NCBI GenBank assembly: GCA_046047235.1
Contig: JBJOII010000053.1
Coordinates: forward strand, 1 to 25,750
Origin: JBMTVN01 sp046047235
Lineage (GTDB): Bacteria; Verrucomicrobiota; Verrucomicrobiia; Limisphaerales; JAHDYP01
Length of the DNA stretch: 25,750 nt
Direction of reading: 5' to 3'
The notes beneath the pieces were generated by a model. It was given only the letters and a program-made list of their open reading frames with translations, did no database searches and was not told the DNA's origin. Both the position numbers and the translations under genes were made by a program. Shown piece after piece: positions 25,530 to 25,750 of the stretch (the first letter of the stretch is position 1; each line of letters starts with the position of its first letter).

Positions 25530-25750
25530 TCAGACGCGTTTGTTGGCGAAGGCGATGCCCGAGGCGGATTTGAGGTAGCGTTCGAAGCTGCGAGCGCGCT
25601 GGGGGTTTTGGAAGGCGGCGTAGAACTCCAGGGATCAAGGGCGGAAGGGTGGCGTGTAATCACAGCAGCCGTTGTTGTGGTCCAGAAGGCGTTGGCGCAG
25701 ATCAGAGGCAAAACCGGTGTAGTGGCGTTCCGGGAAAGTCTGGCTGCGGA
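25530..25750 (-). pseudogene. GIY-YIG endonuclease gene with in-frame TGA, 5' partial
   Basis: Reading the minus strand from the window edge gives ERHYTGFASDLRQRLLDHNN, then YTPPFRP, a TGA (plus-strand TCA at 25635-25637), then SLEFYAAF, RARSFERYLKSASG and AFANKRV with a natural stop at 25530-25532. This is the ordinary small GIY-YIG nuclease pattern: YTGF for YIGF, the Arg of LRQRL, and the terminal FERYLKSASG block. The TGA stands exactly where the family usually has Trp (RPW before the last strand), so a single TGG-to-TGA change explains it and both sides remain in frame. Family members are short proteins often found singly in bacterial genomes, role uncertain. The 5' end lies beyond the window. 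Confidence 0.8.

Overview
The window looks like a GC-rich bacterial chromosome, most likely from the Verrucomicrobiota. The pointers are a secreted protein ending in a VPDGGST-type PEP-CTERM sorting tail, a very large secreted alpha-2-macroglobulin, an AddAB recombination nuclease, and intergenic spacers filled with short-period tandem repeats. The phylum call is inference; there is no rRNA, tRNA or CRISPR array to anchor it.

Layout from left to right. (1) Bases 3-3707 hold the 3' part of a giant glycosyltransferase with the order GT4 - GT4 - TPR-like linker - GT2 - TPR, cut by the window edge. (2) Bases 3794-5127 are an apparently intact ISL3-family insertion sequence with perfect 24-bp terminal inverted repeats, followed by a gene-poor stretch and a small stand-alone GtrA-like membrane protein (5492-5941). 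(3) Bases 6084-8879 form a tight three-gene operon: a HEAT-repeat protein, a response regulator (receiver + PATAN/DUF4388 + a C-terminal Roadblock/LC7-like module) and a short second Roadblock/LC7-like protein. This is the best candidate here for an undescribed signalling system; an MglA-type GTPase partner would be expected but is not in the window. (4) Bases 8927-15903 on the minus strand are addB-addA, overlapping by 4 bp and convergent with the signalling operon. (5) Bases 16684-17220 encode a secreted PEP-CTERM protein with a strong intrinsic terminator, and 17449-18600 a MoeB/MoeZ-type adenylyltransferase fused to a rhodanese domain. (6) Bases 19173-25277 on the minus strand encode a 2034-residue alpha-2-macroglobulin with a CSEQ thioester motif. 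(7) At the right edge lies a GIY-YIG endonuclease gene interrupted by one in-frame TGA.

The three spacers around the PEP-CTERM and MoeZ genes (15904-16683, 17221-17448, 18601-19172) are built from a shared kit of modules: heptamer arrays (GCGGTAA and relatives), a nonamer array (GATCRGNCR-like), and, in two of the three, a roughly 89-bp element containing six CGATNN hexamers plus pyrimidine-rich blocks. In the first and third spacers the modules come in broadly the same order. This modular architecture is the most unusual non-coding signal in the window.

Functionally the region is mixed: surface glycosylation (glycosyltransferase, GtrA), envelope and secreted proteins (PEP-CTERM, alpha-2-macroglobulin), signalling, DNA repair and sulfur-carrier activation. 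Only HEAT/response regulator/LC7 and addB/addA look like true operons; the rest appear to be single transcription units.
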